Below, piece after piece: positions 28,240 through 39,452 of a DNA stretch of 64,000 nucleotides. Below the pieces are notes generated by a model. That model was not told where the DNA came from, searched no databases, and saw only the letters and a list, made by a program, of their open reading frames with translations. Each line of letters begins with the position of its first letter. The first letter of the stretch is position 1. The position numbers and the translations under genes were made by a program. This DNA comes from Trochalopteron elliotii (lineage: Eukaryota; Chordata; Aves; Passeriformes; Leiothrichidae), in contig JANPWX010000108.1 in the NCBI GenBank assembly GCA_024734555.1, positions 227,756-291,755 on the forward strand. Direction: 5' to 3'.

Positions 28240-28317
28240 AAAAAAAAAAGAAAAAAACAAACCCCCCAAACAAAAACAATAACAACAAAAACAAACAAAC
28301 AAAAAACACCCAAACAT
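28240..28317 (+). repeat. A/C-rich tract, 78 bp
   Basis: The tract runs from A9 through AAAAAAAC and ACCCCCCAAAC to several (CAAA)n units. It has the same character as the tracts at 24056 and 29927. No retroposon body is recognised upstream. Confidence 0.93.
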
Positions 28318-29926
28318 GAAACTCTTAGAGATTTGTATAAGTTTGCCTCCTAAGATAAATTTCCAGGGTGTGTTTTCTGTGAATCCATTAGCTGCCTTTT
28401 AGCTTTATAAGTTAAAGAAATGAGTTGACAGTGATGAGGGTCTTGCAAAGAATAAAACAATTGAGGCTTAAAAGCAAAAAATAGGTCAGGTTTTGTGGTG
28501 GGTGACAATTGATCACTAAAAAACTATACAAGAAACAAAGATGAGAGGAGGAAAAAATCTACTCAATAAACCTATTGAAAGTATAATGGAAAGAGATAAA
28601 ATTTCCTTAAAGGAAAAAAAATATATTTCTCCAAGAAAGTAGGGAATGTTGGAGACCTCTTTCTCTCAAAAAAATTTATTTATTTATGCTTTTCTAAGTT
28701 ACAAACTTTTCCACTTGAGGACTACACATCCTTGTTTATCATTGCTACTCAAATGGCAGGGGAGCATATTTTTTTTACTCAATATTAAAAAAAAAAAAGT
28801 GTGAAGACAGCTAAAGAGAATAAAATTTTACTGTCACTCAGTAAAAAAAATATGCAAGCTTACAGTAACTTCAGTATTTTATATATGGCATGCTGTGCAT
28901 CTGGTTACGTATATTTTTTTAATCTCTAATAAAAAACCCTGTAAAAAACACTCCCTATCCAGGCTCAACAATTCAGTGCCTAGACTGATGTTGAGCACAA
29001 GGGTGAAAAATTCAGTGTTTATTGTCAAACCAGACACTATGGTGTGAGAAAGATAGCAGGGGAGTTGCAGAAAAGAAGTTGAAAAGAGAGCAAAACCAGA
29101 AATCTGTTAAAAATAGTTGAGATGAAGTGTCTCTGTTCTTGGAGATGATGTACTGTACTTTCTGTTACACAATACAAAGGAAAGTGATTATAGCAAATTG
29201 GCTGTAAAAACACAGACCAGTAACATTTTGTTCTTGTTTTCTTGGGGGAAAAAATGTATTGTGGGCTCTGGGGACTTGAAAGGAAGTACATTGCGGGAGG
29301 TCTGCAGGAAGACGTGGTTTAGAGATGAGCTTCCAAGTTGCTAAAGAAAGTATAAAATGAGCAAACCTAAAAATAAGAAAGTGAAGAAATGAGAAGATGC
29401 ACAACGGGAGAACCAAAGATGATGCACAACCAGTTAAGCTTCTTTGAGGATAAAAGAACAAGAAACAGTGTCAGATTGGGATGATTATTCAAATACACAT
29501 CTCTTCTTACATTTTTATTCTTCACATTACTAACCATGTTTCTTCTTCTCTTTTTGTGGAAATTTTTAGGAACAAAGTGTATGTTCCATTTTTAGGGTCT
29601 CTTTATCTGGCAACACACAAGAAACATGAAATGTCGATAGATTGCTTTGTTATACTGAAGTTGCTGAAAGAAATAAATTTTGAAAGTAACAGATGAGATA
29701 GAATATTAGTTATCATATCCCCTTTAACTGATGGGAAAAAATATGAACTAGAGATTGGCTCTTATTTTAGAATAGAGAGGAACCTTAACTTAAAAATTAT
29801 GTCAGAATTTTAGAGAATACTTGTGCAGCTAAAGGTACCAACTTTAGAACATAGAACACACAGCCCTCTAAAATCCTGGCCTATCTGCATAAAGATACAT
29901 GATATCAAATCCTTCACAAACTGCTT
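28318..29926. other. anonymous AT-rich noncoding DNA
   Basis: No gene is recognised. Several poly-A and poly-T runs of 8-12 bases occur (for example near 28771 and 28788). Overlapping minus-strand frames at 29037-29291 and 29165-29461 (84 and 98 codons) lack any domain. A weak match to the core of a MIR SINE in reverse orientation at about 29706-29760 was considered and not accepted. Confidence 0.55.
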
Positions 29927-29995
29927 AAAAAAACAAAACCAAAACCAAAAAACAAAAGCAAAACAAACAAACAAAGAAACAAAAAAAACCCAAAC
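29927..29995 (+). repeat. A/C-rich tract, 69 bp
   Basis: AAAACC, AAAAC and CAAA units with two G interruptions lie 62 bases upstream of a sense CR1 copy. They are not part of the CR1 body. Confidence 0.93.
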
Positions 29996-30057
29996 TGTGA
30001 AACTTTGTAAACATTAACCAAATTTTTTATTATCTTTTGACTTAAAGCCCTTGGTTT

Positions 30058-30731
30058 TGCAGAAAAGGATATAGGGATCCTGTAAGACACCAAATTGTTC
30101 ATGTGCCAGCAAAATGCTGTTGCTGTAAAGAAGGCTAATTGTGTCTTAGGCTGCTTTACACAAGGTATTGCCAGCAAGTCAAAGGAGGTGATTTTTCCCC
30201 TCTGGTCAGCCATGGTGAGGCCACATCTGTAGTGTTCTGTCCAGTTCTGGGTGCCCAGTACCAATGACAGACATCATGGAGAGAATCCAGCCAAGACTCA
30301 TTGAGGTGATTGAGGTCTGGAGCATCTCTTTAATGAAGACAGGCTGAGAGCTGGCACTGTTCAGCCTGGGAAGAGAAAGCTCGGGAGGATGTTATTATTG
30401 TATATAAATACTTGAAAGGAGGTTGCAAAGAGGACAGACCCCGGCTCTTTCAGTGATGCCCAGTGGCAAGACCAGAGCCAGTGGAATAAACTGAAACACA
30501 GGAGGTTCCCTCTAAACATCAGAAAATGTTTTTTCACTGTAGATGTGACTGCGCATTGGCACAGACAGCCTAGCAAGGTTGTGGCATCTCTACTCTTGGA
30601 GATATTCAAAAGCCAGCAGAACATGATTCTGGGCAGCTCACTCTGGGGGGCTGGGCTGGAGCAGGGGCCTTGGACCGCGTAACCTCCAGAGCTCCCTTTC
30701 AACCTTAATCATTTTGCAATTCTGTGATTCT
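30058..30731 (+). mobile_element. CR1 LINE, 5'-truncated, ~0.67 kb
   Basis: This is a sense CR1 copy. It begins in the C-terminal coding part, with 'gcagaaaaggatatagggat' at about 30059-30078, 'atgtgccagcaaaatgctgt' near 30101, and the decayed 'aaggctaattgtgtcttagg' block near 30131. It continues through 'gaagacaggctgagagctgg' at about 30336. It ends in the CR1 3' terminus (gcaattctgtgattct, 30716-30731). Some internal segments follow a different CR1 subfamily from the copy at 14.3 kb: 'ggttccctctaaacatcaga' occurs here where that copy has 'aggaagaaattc'. The frame is broken, so the element cannot be autonomous. Confidence 0.95.
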
Positions 30732-31197
30732 TCAGTTAGTTGATAAGATAAATGTTGTTCTTAATGTTTTTGTTCAGCTGCAAATATCTTTTCAAGGTCC
30801 TTGTTAAATAACTTTTTTTTTCTCATTCTGTTTAAGAAGGAATTGCTTTCTTCCTTCTTTGAGTCTCAGAATAATACCTTCTTCATTTTATTGTCACAAC
30901 TCCATTTGTATGCTCCCTGGTACTCTATACTCTGTGGGCAGGTTTACAATAAACTGCTACATTTACCAATTCAAAATCCATTTCTAAATTTTTTAAAAAG
31001 CTGCAATAGCAACACAGCAAAACTTCTTGAATTATAAATATGCAAAATGTTTCATGACCACCAATGTTTCAAATCAATAATTTGTAGCTCAAATCAAGTT
31101 TATGCCAATTTAGCACAATTAATCAATAAGTTTGCTGCATCATAACAGAAAAGTAAATACAGTGAAACACTGCACTAATTCAAAGCTACAGAAACAC

Positions 31198-31218
31198 ATG
31201 TATATTAAATATACATGA
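31198..31218. repeat. 21-bp near-perfect inverted repeat
   Basis: The sequence catgtatattaaatatacatg is self-complementary apart from its central base. It is AT-rich and short, so it may be fortuitous. Confidence 0.7.
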
Positions 31219-31700
31219 CTGAAATACTGTGCATGTTGTGCCAAAGTTGCAAGAACTATTTTTTCAATTTGTTTCTTCCCAGTTCTGCTGAAATATAGAG
31301 TTTACCTTTTTATCTGCAGAAAAATTCAGGCTAAAACCCATGTTTCTCTGTCTTGAAAAGGTAAAAGCTGACTTTTCCAACTATGAAATTAAGTTTATCA
31401 TTCAAATTAATTACTCGAAACATATAGCGAAAGTTCTATTCAATTTGAGTTGACAAAGAGGAAACAAAGTAAAATTATTGCAATATAGAAACAGGAGCGA
31501 TATATATATTGTATGAATACCTTTTTCAAACATCTGTCTATTTTAAAAGGAAATTTATCCATCTGGTAAGGCACATAGGTTTCTTGTCTTAATAGCAGCA
31601 AGTTATTTAACAAGGGGAAACCATCAACAATACAATTACTTTCTTACATAATAATAGATAATAAAAAAATCATCTCAAGGTTGATGAAATTACATTTATC

Positions 31701-31760
31701 ATAATGAAATCACATTATTTATATCAATTTATAATGAAATCACATTATTTATTTCAATTT
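31701..31760 (+). repeat. 30-bp tandem duplication
   Basis: Two adjacent 30-base units begin ataatgaaatcacattattt and differ by a single A/T substitution near the end of the unit. The high identity suggests a recent local duplication. Confidence 0.95.
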
Positions 31761-32280
31761 ATATTCAAATATACAGTATTTCTTTTTTCATTTGAATGCA
31801 CTCTACGGTCAACCTTATACAGTAAGTATCTGCAGTTTCTTTTGGCTGACTAGTATAAAAGAAGAATTGTTAATATAGGTTTAAAGGGATGATATTTTAA
31901 TAAATTATAGGGAATTTGGAAGAAATATCCATATTCCTGTTGTCTCAAACTTGTGGATCTGTAAGGGTTTTCACATCTTTCCTTGGCCTTTATCATATGT
32001 GCTTAATTCTGACATTTAAAACCCCCAAACAAGCCAGACGATTATTTCATGGGTTTTTTTTTTTTTATAATAGACTCATGTAATGGAGGTCTAGTAATAA
32101 ATTGAATGAGCTTACCTCACTGAATGAGTATAACCATACGAATGCTGGAGTCCTCTAGTTTCACTGGCCTGTCAAAAGAGGGCATTTCCAGACACTGTGC
32201 CACCTCCTTGTGTTTTTTGCTCTGAGTCTTGGAAAGATTAAAATTTCACAATATCTCTGACAGCTATACACTACTGTACT

Positions 32281-32515
32281 AGTGAAAAAGTTCTTCCAAA
32301 AACTATTGTGCTTTCTAATACTGCTTGCTCTCATTTATGTCTCTGCTGCTCAAGTAGGCTGTTGTGACTGTCTCCTGAACTCTTTGTCCGAACAAATGAT
32401 CTCTTGATTTCTTCTCTTAGGTCTTCCTACTATCTTTCTAACCCTCCCCTGAACTCAGATCTTTGGACTTTGATGGCCCAGAACACAACATAGTATGAAT
32501 TGCTCAACTAAGTTG
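32281..32515 (-). mobile_element. doubtful ancient CR1 remnant
   Basis: On the plus strand, 'gtgaaaaagttcttcc' (32283-32298) resembles the reverse complement of the CR1 3' segment usually read as 'agtgaaaaagttcttcctga'. Further along, 'gatggcccagaacacaacat' (32472-32491) resembles the 'cccagaactgaacacagtat' phrase of CR1. The distance between the two phrases and their order fit CR1 in minus orientation, but the intervening sequence is too decayed to be sure. Confidence 0.3.
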
Positions 32516-34231
32516 CAATCTTGACTTAGCTCTTAGGCTGCCTTGAAGGAGAATATTTAATTTGAGGCAGGTCATGCAGTTTTAACAAAATGAGTAAGAG
32601 ATGTGAAAATCTGAGGTGAAATGAACATTTTTCCAATTGCTTTGTACAGTAATATTTAAGAGAAGCCAGATACTTTTTCATATGAATGATTCAGGTAGAC
32701 AAATTCAAAACTTATGGGGTCTGTGATGTCCTGTCCCTAAGTACTGATAAGTGACTCAATTTGGAAGAGTGTTCTCATACATATTTTAGCTAAAGTATCT
32801 CTGTATTTTCATACAGGATAATTAAACATTGCATGTCAGAATCTTTAAAGAAGAGTGTTATTATTAGCCTTTTTAGAATTATTTCAAAGCATATTTCATC
32901 TTAAGCACCTACTTTTATACTCTAGGTAAACATTAGCTTTCTTTTCATCCTTATTTTTAGCTAGTGTGTTGCTTGTGTGACCGTGAGAGTGAGCACTTGC
33001 TTTGATTTCTCATGAGGCTGATTTCAAGCCACATTGCTAGAATTCATTGCTCAAAGTTCACCCATAGACTGCTGAGATAATATGTCTTTATCATAAATGT
33101 ATGCCATCAAAATTATATTAAAAAGTAAGATGGAGGGAAAAAGAGACCGGAACATACTGTTGTGATTATTTCAAGATCCATGCATGAAATCCCTGCTGCT
33201 CTATGAATATTACTTCAACATTTTTCTACTGAGCTGAAAGTAAGAATCCAGCACATGCTAAAGAGGTAGAAGAAATATTTTTTTTTACTGAACTTAACTG
33301 GTAATTCAGAACACAACAAAGTGGTGTAAGGACTTTGCATAGAGAACATGTTCACATTCCTACTTGCTTCAGCTACATTTTACTGATGCAAGTGATACCG
33401 TGCATTGCTGATTAGGTTCTATATTTGATATCATGCCCACTTTTATTCACGTTACCAAGCCAGAATGTGTGTGCTGAGTCTTAAGCAATGAGTCATGGCT
33501 GCCTTGAACTTAGCTGCCTTGTAAGTCCTGAGATTGCCTTAAAGGCTACAGTAGGTAGTCCAAATTGGGTTACACATAAGCTCTCTTGATTTGAAGTACT
33601 TGGGTAGGGACCTTCAGTGGTATTAAGTTTGATTGGCATCAATAACTTGACTAGTGCAAAAGGACCTGGGGAATATATTATCATACTTAGGAAATTTTGC
33701 TATCTAAAGAAATGTTGAGGGAAACTTGTAATAGATTGTTTTATCAAAACAAGTAGTACTTAACTTTGCTCCAAGAAGATTTGAGGGTCATTTGAACAGG
33801 AAAATAATTGTTATATCTTAAAAACTGAGCCTAGGCAGGTCTGGGGCAAAAGAAAAAGAATTATATATTCAGGAATACTGCTCATCCAGCAGTATGATTT
33901 CACTGTTGGTACTAGTGGTATCAACTCTTTAATGGATGATATTGCTTTGTTATCTCAAAAATACTTCTGGAGAGATATTCAGTTCTTAGGCCAAAACTTT
34001 TCATTCACTATCCCTACAAGACACAGAAGAAGAGAGAAACATAATATTTTATGCAAGAAAGCATCAAGAAGAAATAATTTCAGTGACCATCTACTATATG
34101 TGTTACAAATGGTAAATATGAATAAAATATATAAATTCAGAGTATATGATAAAAGTCTGTCTCAAGTGGCAGGCTGTAAGTAAATACTTTTGGTTTTATT
34201 TCTTGTGGATGAATATGTTAAGGAGCCTAGT

Positions 34232-34801
34232 TGTCATTTCACCCCAGCCAGCAGCCAAGCCTCAGGCAGCTGCTCCCTTTCTCCTCCTCCAGCAGGATCA
34301 GGGAGAGAATTGAAAGTGTAAATGCTAGAAAACTCATGGATTGAGATAAAAATTGTTTAATAGGGAAAGCAAAAGCCATCCATACAAACAAAGCAAAGAA
34401 AGGATTTATTAATTCACTGCTTCCCAAGGGCAGGCAGGTGTTCAGCCATTTCCATGAGAGCAGGACCCCATCAGGTGCAACACAGATTTGGGAAGGAAAA
34501 AACACTTTCAGTCCAAGCATTCTCCTCCTCCTCCTTTCCCCCCCCACACTTTATATGCTTAACATTAGGTCTGGAATATCCCTTTGGTCTGTTGGGGTCA
34601 TCTGTCCCAGCTGTGTCTTCTCCCAGCCTCTCACCTACTCCAAACTTCTTCACCAGCGTGGCAGTACAAAAAACAGAAAAGGCATTGGCTCTGTGTAAAA
34701 GCTGCTCAGAAATAACAAAAACATCCCTCTATTGTCAACTCTCTGTTCAGCACAAAACCAAACCATAGTCCTGTAGTAGCCACTGTGAAGCCTTTACCAC
34801 A
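34232..34801 (-). mobile_element. avian endogenous retrovirus LTR, near full length, antisense
   Basis: Read on the minus strand, this is an LTR of about 570 bp of a family I know from songbird genomes. It is probably ERVL-type, but the family name is uncertain. It shows the expected order: a decayed U3 start with 'gctactacaggactatggtt'; 'acacagagccaatgcctttt'; 'gaccccaacagaccaaaggg'; a TATA box (TATAAA, plus positions 34550-34555); a polyadenylation signal (AATAAA, plus 34405-34410); and a terminal part with 'ggcttttgctttccctatta' ending ggctggggtgaaatgaca at 34232. I see no internal retroviral genes and no second LTR in phase, so this is a solo LTR. The first bases at the 34.8-kb end are too diverged to place exactly, and no target-site duplication is visible. 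The promoter would drive transcription toward lower coordinates. Confidence 0.88.
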
Positions 34802-35112
34802 GGTCCCTTGTGCTGCTTGAAAGTTCTTTAAGGGTTTGTTGTTAGTCATCAGCTTCATCTTTAAATCCATTTTCAGCATCTACCTTGGAGATGCTCTTTG
34901 CCCTTCTGTGTTCTCTGAAGTAGCCAGGCAAAGCGCATGATCCTGCTCCTTACTGGTGAAGACTTCTCCTGGCTTCAGAAGTAAGTTCTGTCTGTATCCA
35001 GCAAGCAGCATATTTTATATAAATTTGCAAATATTAAATAGAAAAAAAGGTTAAAAAGTGATGAAATGGGATTTTATTATCTAAAAAAAATTTTATTTGT
35101 TTTAATTTACAG

Positions 35113-35970
35113 GACTCTTCATGTGCTGATTCTGTATCTGCCAACAGACATTCTCCTGTAAGCCACAGTCGCATGCTGTCACTAGAGAGTCGCTGGCTGC
35201 TTGAGCGGTTTGAAAGAAAAAACATGAGGCAACAACTGCTCTTTGTAAAGCTCAGTAAAACAGAGAAAGCCTTGAAGGAGAAACTTCTATTTCTCAAGTT
35301 ATTTCCCTCCATCAGCATCCACTCAGTTTATCTCAAGCAGAGGTGTGTTTTACTTCCACTTTTCTGAGAAAAGCAGGTATTATACATAGATGCTTGGAGG
35401 ATGTACACAAAGGGGAACATGCCCTGCCTGCTGTAATGGACTTGAACTGATGAAAAAAGGAGATCAGAATTCAACTTGCAGGAAAGAAGAAAAGCCAGTT
35501 CCAAGCCCTGGAGCAATTATGTGACTTTCTTCCAATTTATTTTTACGTCTTCTTATCAAAATTTATCTCTTGAAGGAATTACTGAAAGAATATCTGTGAG
35601 AATGAAGCTTTCAGAGGAATATCTCAGGTCAGTGAAGAAACAGTCAAACACAATGAATTATCATTCAAATTAACATCCTGTTTTTATTTTTTACCTATGA
35701 ATTTTGGGGGTCAGGGGTTTTAGTTTGTTTGGAAATAACTGAAAACAATTTTTTTTTTAATCGAAGGATCTTGCATATTCCAAGTGGAATTATATTTTTT
35801 GGCCAGTCCTAGGAAGATTACTTCAAGTATGTCTCATAGCTGATTCCTTTAGAAAAAGAGAAATAGTGTGAAACTCATGATCGTGATTCTGTAATTTTGC
35901 ACGTTTTATTCTGATACTCCTTTTGTAATGTTATTTCAATAAGCATAATAAAAGTTTTCTTTTAATTATG
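35113..35970 (+). other. candidate 3'-terminal exon with polyadenylation signal
   Basis: A convincing acceptor (ttttatttgttttaatttacag) ends at 35112. From 35113 the frame GAC TCT TCA is open for 84 codons to a TGA at 35365-35367. The translation is not low-complexity, and its second half reads as a charged amphipathic helix (around residues 21-60, with motifs LESRWLLERFERK and KTEKALKEKLL), suggestive of a coiled coil. About 580 bases of possible 3' UTR follow, with AATAAA at 35947-35952 and a GT/T-rich element after about 35978. An alternative internal exon could end at a weak donor, AGAG/gtgtgt, around 35342. I do not recognise the gene, and I found no upstream exon that I can defend. The minus strand is also open over part of this interval, which weakens the case. 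It could be the last exon of a gene entering from the left, a lone lncRNA exon, or chance. Confidence 0.35.
35947..35952 (+). promoter_or_regulatory. candidate polyadenylation signal AATAAA
   Basis: This is a canonical AATAAA hexamer within 'aagcataataaaagttttct'. It is followed about 30 bases later by a gttgatttttttt U/GU-rich element. It lies 580 bases after the stop of the candidate exon and would end that transcript near 35970. Confidence 0.35.
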
Positions 35971-37815
35971 ACTTCCATGAGTTGATTTTTTTTATTACCC
36001 CCATCATAAATAGAAAAACCCATAATCTCCCTTTCTTTCAATAACTCAAATTTTGTCTTAGCTTCTCTTTTCTCATGTTCCTCTTTCAACCTCTCCTAAG
36101 ATATCCCAATAGCAAAATATCGGTATTTAGAGCACGATGAATATCAAATATCAGAAAAAAATTAGAGATCACAGGCTAAACCCTAATGAATCTATTGGGA
36201 AGGCATATGTATCATAGAAGTAATTAACTGTGTAAGAAATATACATGTGTTTACATATATATGTGTGCAGAAAGAGAGATAAATTTTGCATCTTGATCTG
36301 TTGGAAGTAAAAGGTAGGAGGGAAGAAAAATTCAGAAGAATCTCTCAGTATCATAGGTAAACTCATGTTCAAACCTGTTTTGCTGTCCTTCTCATGCAAA
36401 TGTCATGTAAAGAACAGTGGTGAGAAAAACTGCTTACAGTGCACTGGTATCCATAAAATTCAAGGTGCTTAATTGAATGCTGTCTCTAAAAGAAAAGAAA
36501 AAAAAATGCTGTGAAGTTCTGTTTTTTCTACAAAGCCCCTTTGTTATGTCATCTTTGGCTGAAATTTGTGAATGTTAGAAGTCAATAGGGAACTGACTTA
36601 TTCTGAGGGAATACAAATCCAGGAAAATATTGTCTTTGCAAATGAACCATTATGCTAAAAAAAAAAAGTAAGACATGTAAATCCTTATTTTTTTTTTTCT
36701 ATTTGAGAAATATAAAACACTTAAGCACTTTATGCTGAATGCTCAGGATAAAAACCAAATTAATCTTTTAGATGCAAAAATGCTGGGAGAATATTTGAAG
36801 TGCTTAAAAGGTGGTGAATTTTCTCTTTAAGGAGCATACTTTAGAAATAAATTCTGACTTGCTTAGAGTCCCACTTACAATTATTGCAACTGGGAAGACT
36901 GTAAATGTACTTCAAAATTCATGGATCTATTAAGGAATTCCCACCCTGACAAGCTGCAGTTCTGCAAGAAGGCAGAGGACCACTTTTGTGCTGCTGAGGC
37001 TCAAAGCTTGAAAGACCTGCTGGTGTAAAACAGTAGCTTGGTTTTTTTGCTGATAAGAAATGCAAAAAGTCAATAGACAGGATAGCATGGCATATCACAC
37101 TGGGACTGTAGAAGAAATAAAGTGGAGATGACAAAAGGGGGGAAGTGTGTAACAAAACAACCAGAGCAGAAATGTGAGTTCTGAGACTTAGTGAACAACT
37201 AATCAATAACAACAGATGGACTCAGATTTGTCAGAAACATGAAATATCAGTGAAGTCTAGGGTCGGTGTTCTTTCATATCTGTTGCTGACCCATATATTT
37301 TATCTCTATTTACTCAATCAATATTTAGAATTAAATAAAAAACACTAAACCTTTGGACTTAGCTTATGTTTGATTCATAGCTAAAAGTTTGGGTGACATT
37401 TTTAGCCTAGTTGGTTCTTTTTCTGTCCTTTCCATGTGTAGGACCTGATTGCAGTCTCAAAAGGCTAGAAAATTTGATGTGAATTAATTTTAAAACAGAA
37501 TAAGCCTGCTAGTGTCCTAGAAAAGTGTGTCCACATTTCTTTTTGTGAGTCTTGTCTACCCAGCTTAAAGCCAGCACTTCCTTTGCTTCAGCAGTGTGGT
37601 CTAGTAAACACTGTTTATTCTTCCTGATTTATTTGGGAATTACAGCTGACTGAGTGTGCACTCAACCAAAGAGAGAGAGAGCCTTCATTCAGAATAAAAC
37701 TTTGCTTCATGTTTTATTTGTAATCCTTAACAGATTAGTGCATTATTTAGTGGAATGAAAGCACTGATATAACACATATGCAAAGTGATCTTATTTCCTC
37801 TGTTTTGAGGAAAAG
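35971..37815. other. anonymous AT-rich noncoding DNA
   Basis: No gene or transposon is recognised. The largest open frame, 97 codons on the minus strand at 36919-37212, has a hydrophobic, Ser/Leu-rich translation without a recognisable domain. Poly-A and poly-T runs of 9-10 bases occur at about 36657 and 36690. Confidence 0.55.
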
Positions 37816-37904
37816 GTTGGAGGGGTTTTTTGCCTTGTTTTTGGGTTTTTTACTTTTTGGGGAGGGGGTTGTGGGTTGTTTTCTTTTGTTTGTGTGTTTG
37901 TTTA
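37816..37904 (-). repeat. T/G-rich tract (A/C on the minus strand)
   Basis: Runs of T3-T6 are separated by G1-G5, ending in TTTG/TGTG units. This is the complementary orientation of the A/C tracts elsewhere. It lies 39 bases upstream of a sense CR1 fragment. Confidence 0.88.
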
Positions 37905-37942
37905 GTGGCAGAAATCTTATTTTTAGCTGCAAGTTCAAATTA

Positions 37943-38062
37943 AGTGTACCTTGACTGTATAAGGCGATTGATGTGGTCCAGCACAACATCATTGTCACTG
38001 AACTGGGGAGATAGAGATGAATGGACTATTGGATGGATAAGGTATTATCTGGATGGCCAAAA
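37943..38062 (+). mobile_element. CR1 LINE fragment, RT-domain part only
   Basis: The phrase 'taccttgactgtataaggcg' (37946-37965) followed by 'attgatgtggtccagcacaa' corresponds to the CR1 reverse transcriptase segment encoding the DF-KAFD-V-HN motif region. 'actattggatggataaggta' and 'ctggatggcc' follow in CR1 order. Similarity stops near 38062. This is an internal fragment lacking both the 3' UTR and the terminal repeats, so it was cut by later deletion and is not a simple 5'-truncated insertion. Confidence 0.82.
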
Positions 38063-39244
38063 TATTTTTTAGCTTTTTTCAATGGAGAAATTGAAGAAGT
38101 CCAATTTTAGCAATCACACGATTTAAATATAACTTAAACAAGAAGAAAATGGGACAATAATTAAAAATATAAATTTAAATGCTTAGATAAAATCTACTAG
38201 AGAGAACTAATTTGGTTGCAGCTTCCCTTCAGAAAATCACTTTATGCATATAATATATGAATGGAAAACCAATTTACTAACAGTACAACTTCAATTAACT
38301 TTCCTGTAAACTTCTTTTCATGTATACATCAGCTGTCTAAATAGTAATTGAAGATGGGAATTTTTTTTAACAGCTTTTTAATATTTTCTTGCTGGCTTCT
38401 GAGGACCAGAGTTAGACAGAGACATAATTTAAGAATTGAGAAAAAGGCTTGTAGGCCTTGAGCCAACAAGCATGTATGTTTGCATTTAATTCTCTGCATG
38501 TGGGGAGCTCTGTTACACTGCAAATCCTGTTTGAGTGTAGAAAGCTAATCACTGTCCTGTATGTGTGAAGGAATTAGACCTTGTTTTCCCACTGAGGTTA
38601 AATTCGACATTTTTCTCTGCTAACTCAGGTTCTATTAGCTTTGAAATATTTTAGATTAAGCTTTGCCTCAGGCATGTGGTAAGCAAGGTGATTTACCTTC
38701 CTTTATTTGTCATTGAAGCATTGAAGGGAAATAAGGTATGATCTAGAAGTTATCTTGCTGCTTAATAGCTTGGCAAGGTTATGCAATATGTAAATTATCT
38801 AAAAGTAGACAAGTTTTTCCAAGCAGCTGTAATATATATATATATTCCTATTTATTTTCCATTCAGGAATTCAAACCTCTAAAAGGTCTTTATTCCAAAG
38901 TCTAAAATGATGAACTTCAAGTAAAATTATTTCCCTAGGTCAGTTGCAGCATCTCAGTTCAGAGCACCAGTCTCGACACTTCTCAGAACTCCTTTGGTCT
39001 TGAGAAACCTCCTGAGTACCTTCTTTTCTGACTCTTTCATCCAGTATTTGGCTTTTAAAACAGAAATTAAATAACCTGCATCCAGTGATCATTTCTCAAT
39101 CTCTGAATGATTTTCCTTAGAGATAAATTCTGCCTATTAGAAAACAAACTTCTGTCTCCTGAAACCTGATAAAAAGAGATTTGATTTTTCATTGCTTCTA
39201 TGCAGTCTGAGTTTTAATGTGTTAACAAGACAGGGTGCTGGATG
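38063..39244. other. anonymous AT-rich noncoding DNA
   Basis: No gene or mobile element is recognised. A short (TA)n run is present at about 38832-38846. Open frames are at most 64 codons. Confidence 0.6.
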
Positions 39245-39452
39245 GTTTTCTTTTGCTTCTGGTTTTGTTTCGGTTTTTTTCTTTGTTTATTTTTTGTGGC
39301 TTTTTGTGGCTTTTGTTTGTTTGTTTTGTTCTGTTGTTTTTGTTTAGTTTGGGTTTTTTGTTTGATTGGTTTGTTATGGGTTTTTCTGGGTTTTTTTTTG
39401 GTGTTTTGTTTTTTTGTTGTTGTTGTTTGTTTGTTTGATTGATTGATTTTTT
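39245..39452 (-). repeat. long T/G-rich tract, 208 bp
   Basis: This is the longest simple tract of the window. T-rich blocks with G, and occasional GGC, interruptions run across 39245-39452 and close with TTTG and ATTG units. Two overlapping plus-strand frames (39235-39438 and 39242-39442) read it as F/L/C/V-rich strings. These are low-complexity artefacts, not membrane proteins. Confidence 0.95.

Larger units (their letters stand above)
30732..34231. other. anonymous AT-rich noncoding DNA
   Basis: No gene is recognised. The stretch contains a 30-bp tandem duplication (31701-31760), a near-perfect inverted repeat (31198-31218), and a doubtful ancient CR1 remnant (32281-32515), each listed separately. 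Open frames are at most 83 codons (33932-34183, +). Confidence 0.55.

Noticed and set aside
29706..29760. Possible reverse-oriented MIR core ('cccctttaactgatgggaaa')
   Set aside because: Only a single short block resembles MIR. The following blocks are absent, so it is not distinguishable from chance.
39235..39442. Two overlapping hydrophobic plus-strand frames
   Set aside because: Both simply translate the 208-bp T/G-rich tract.
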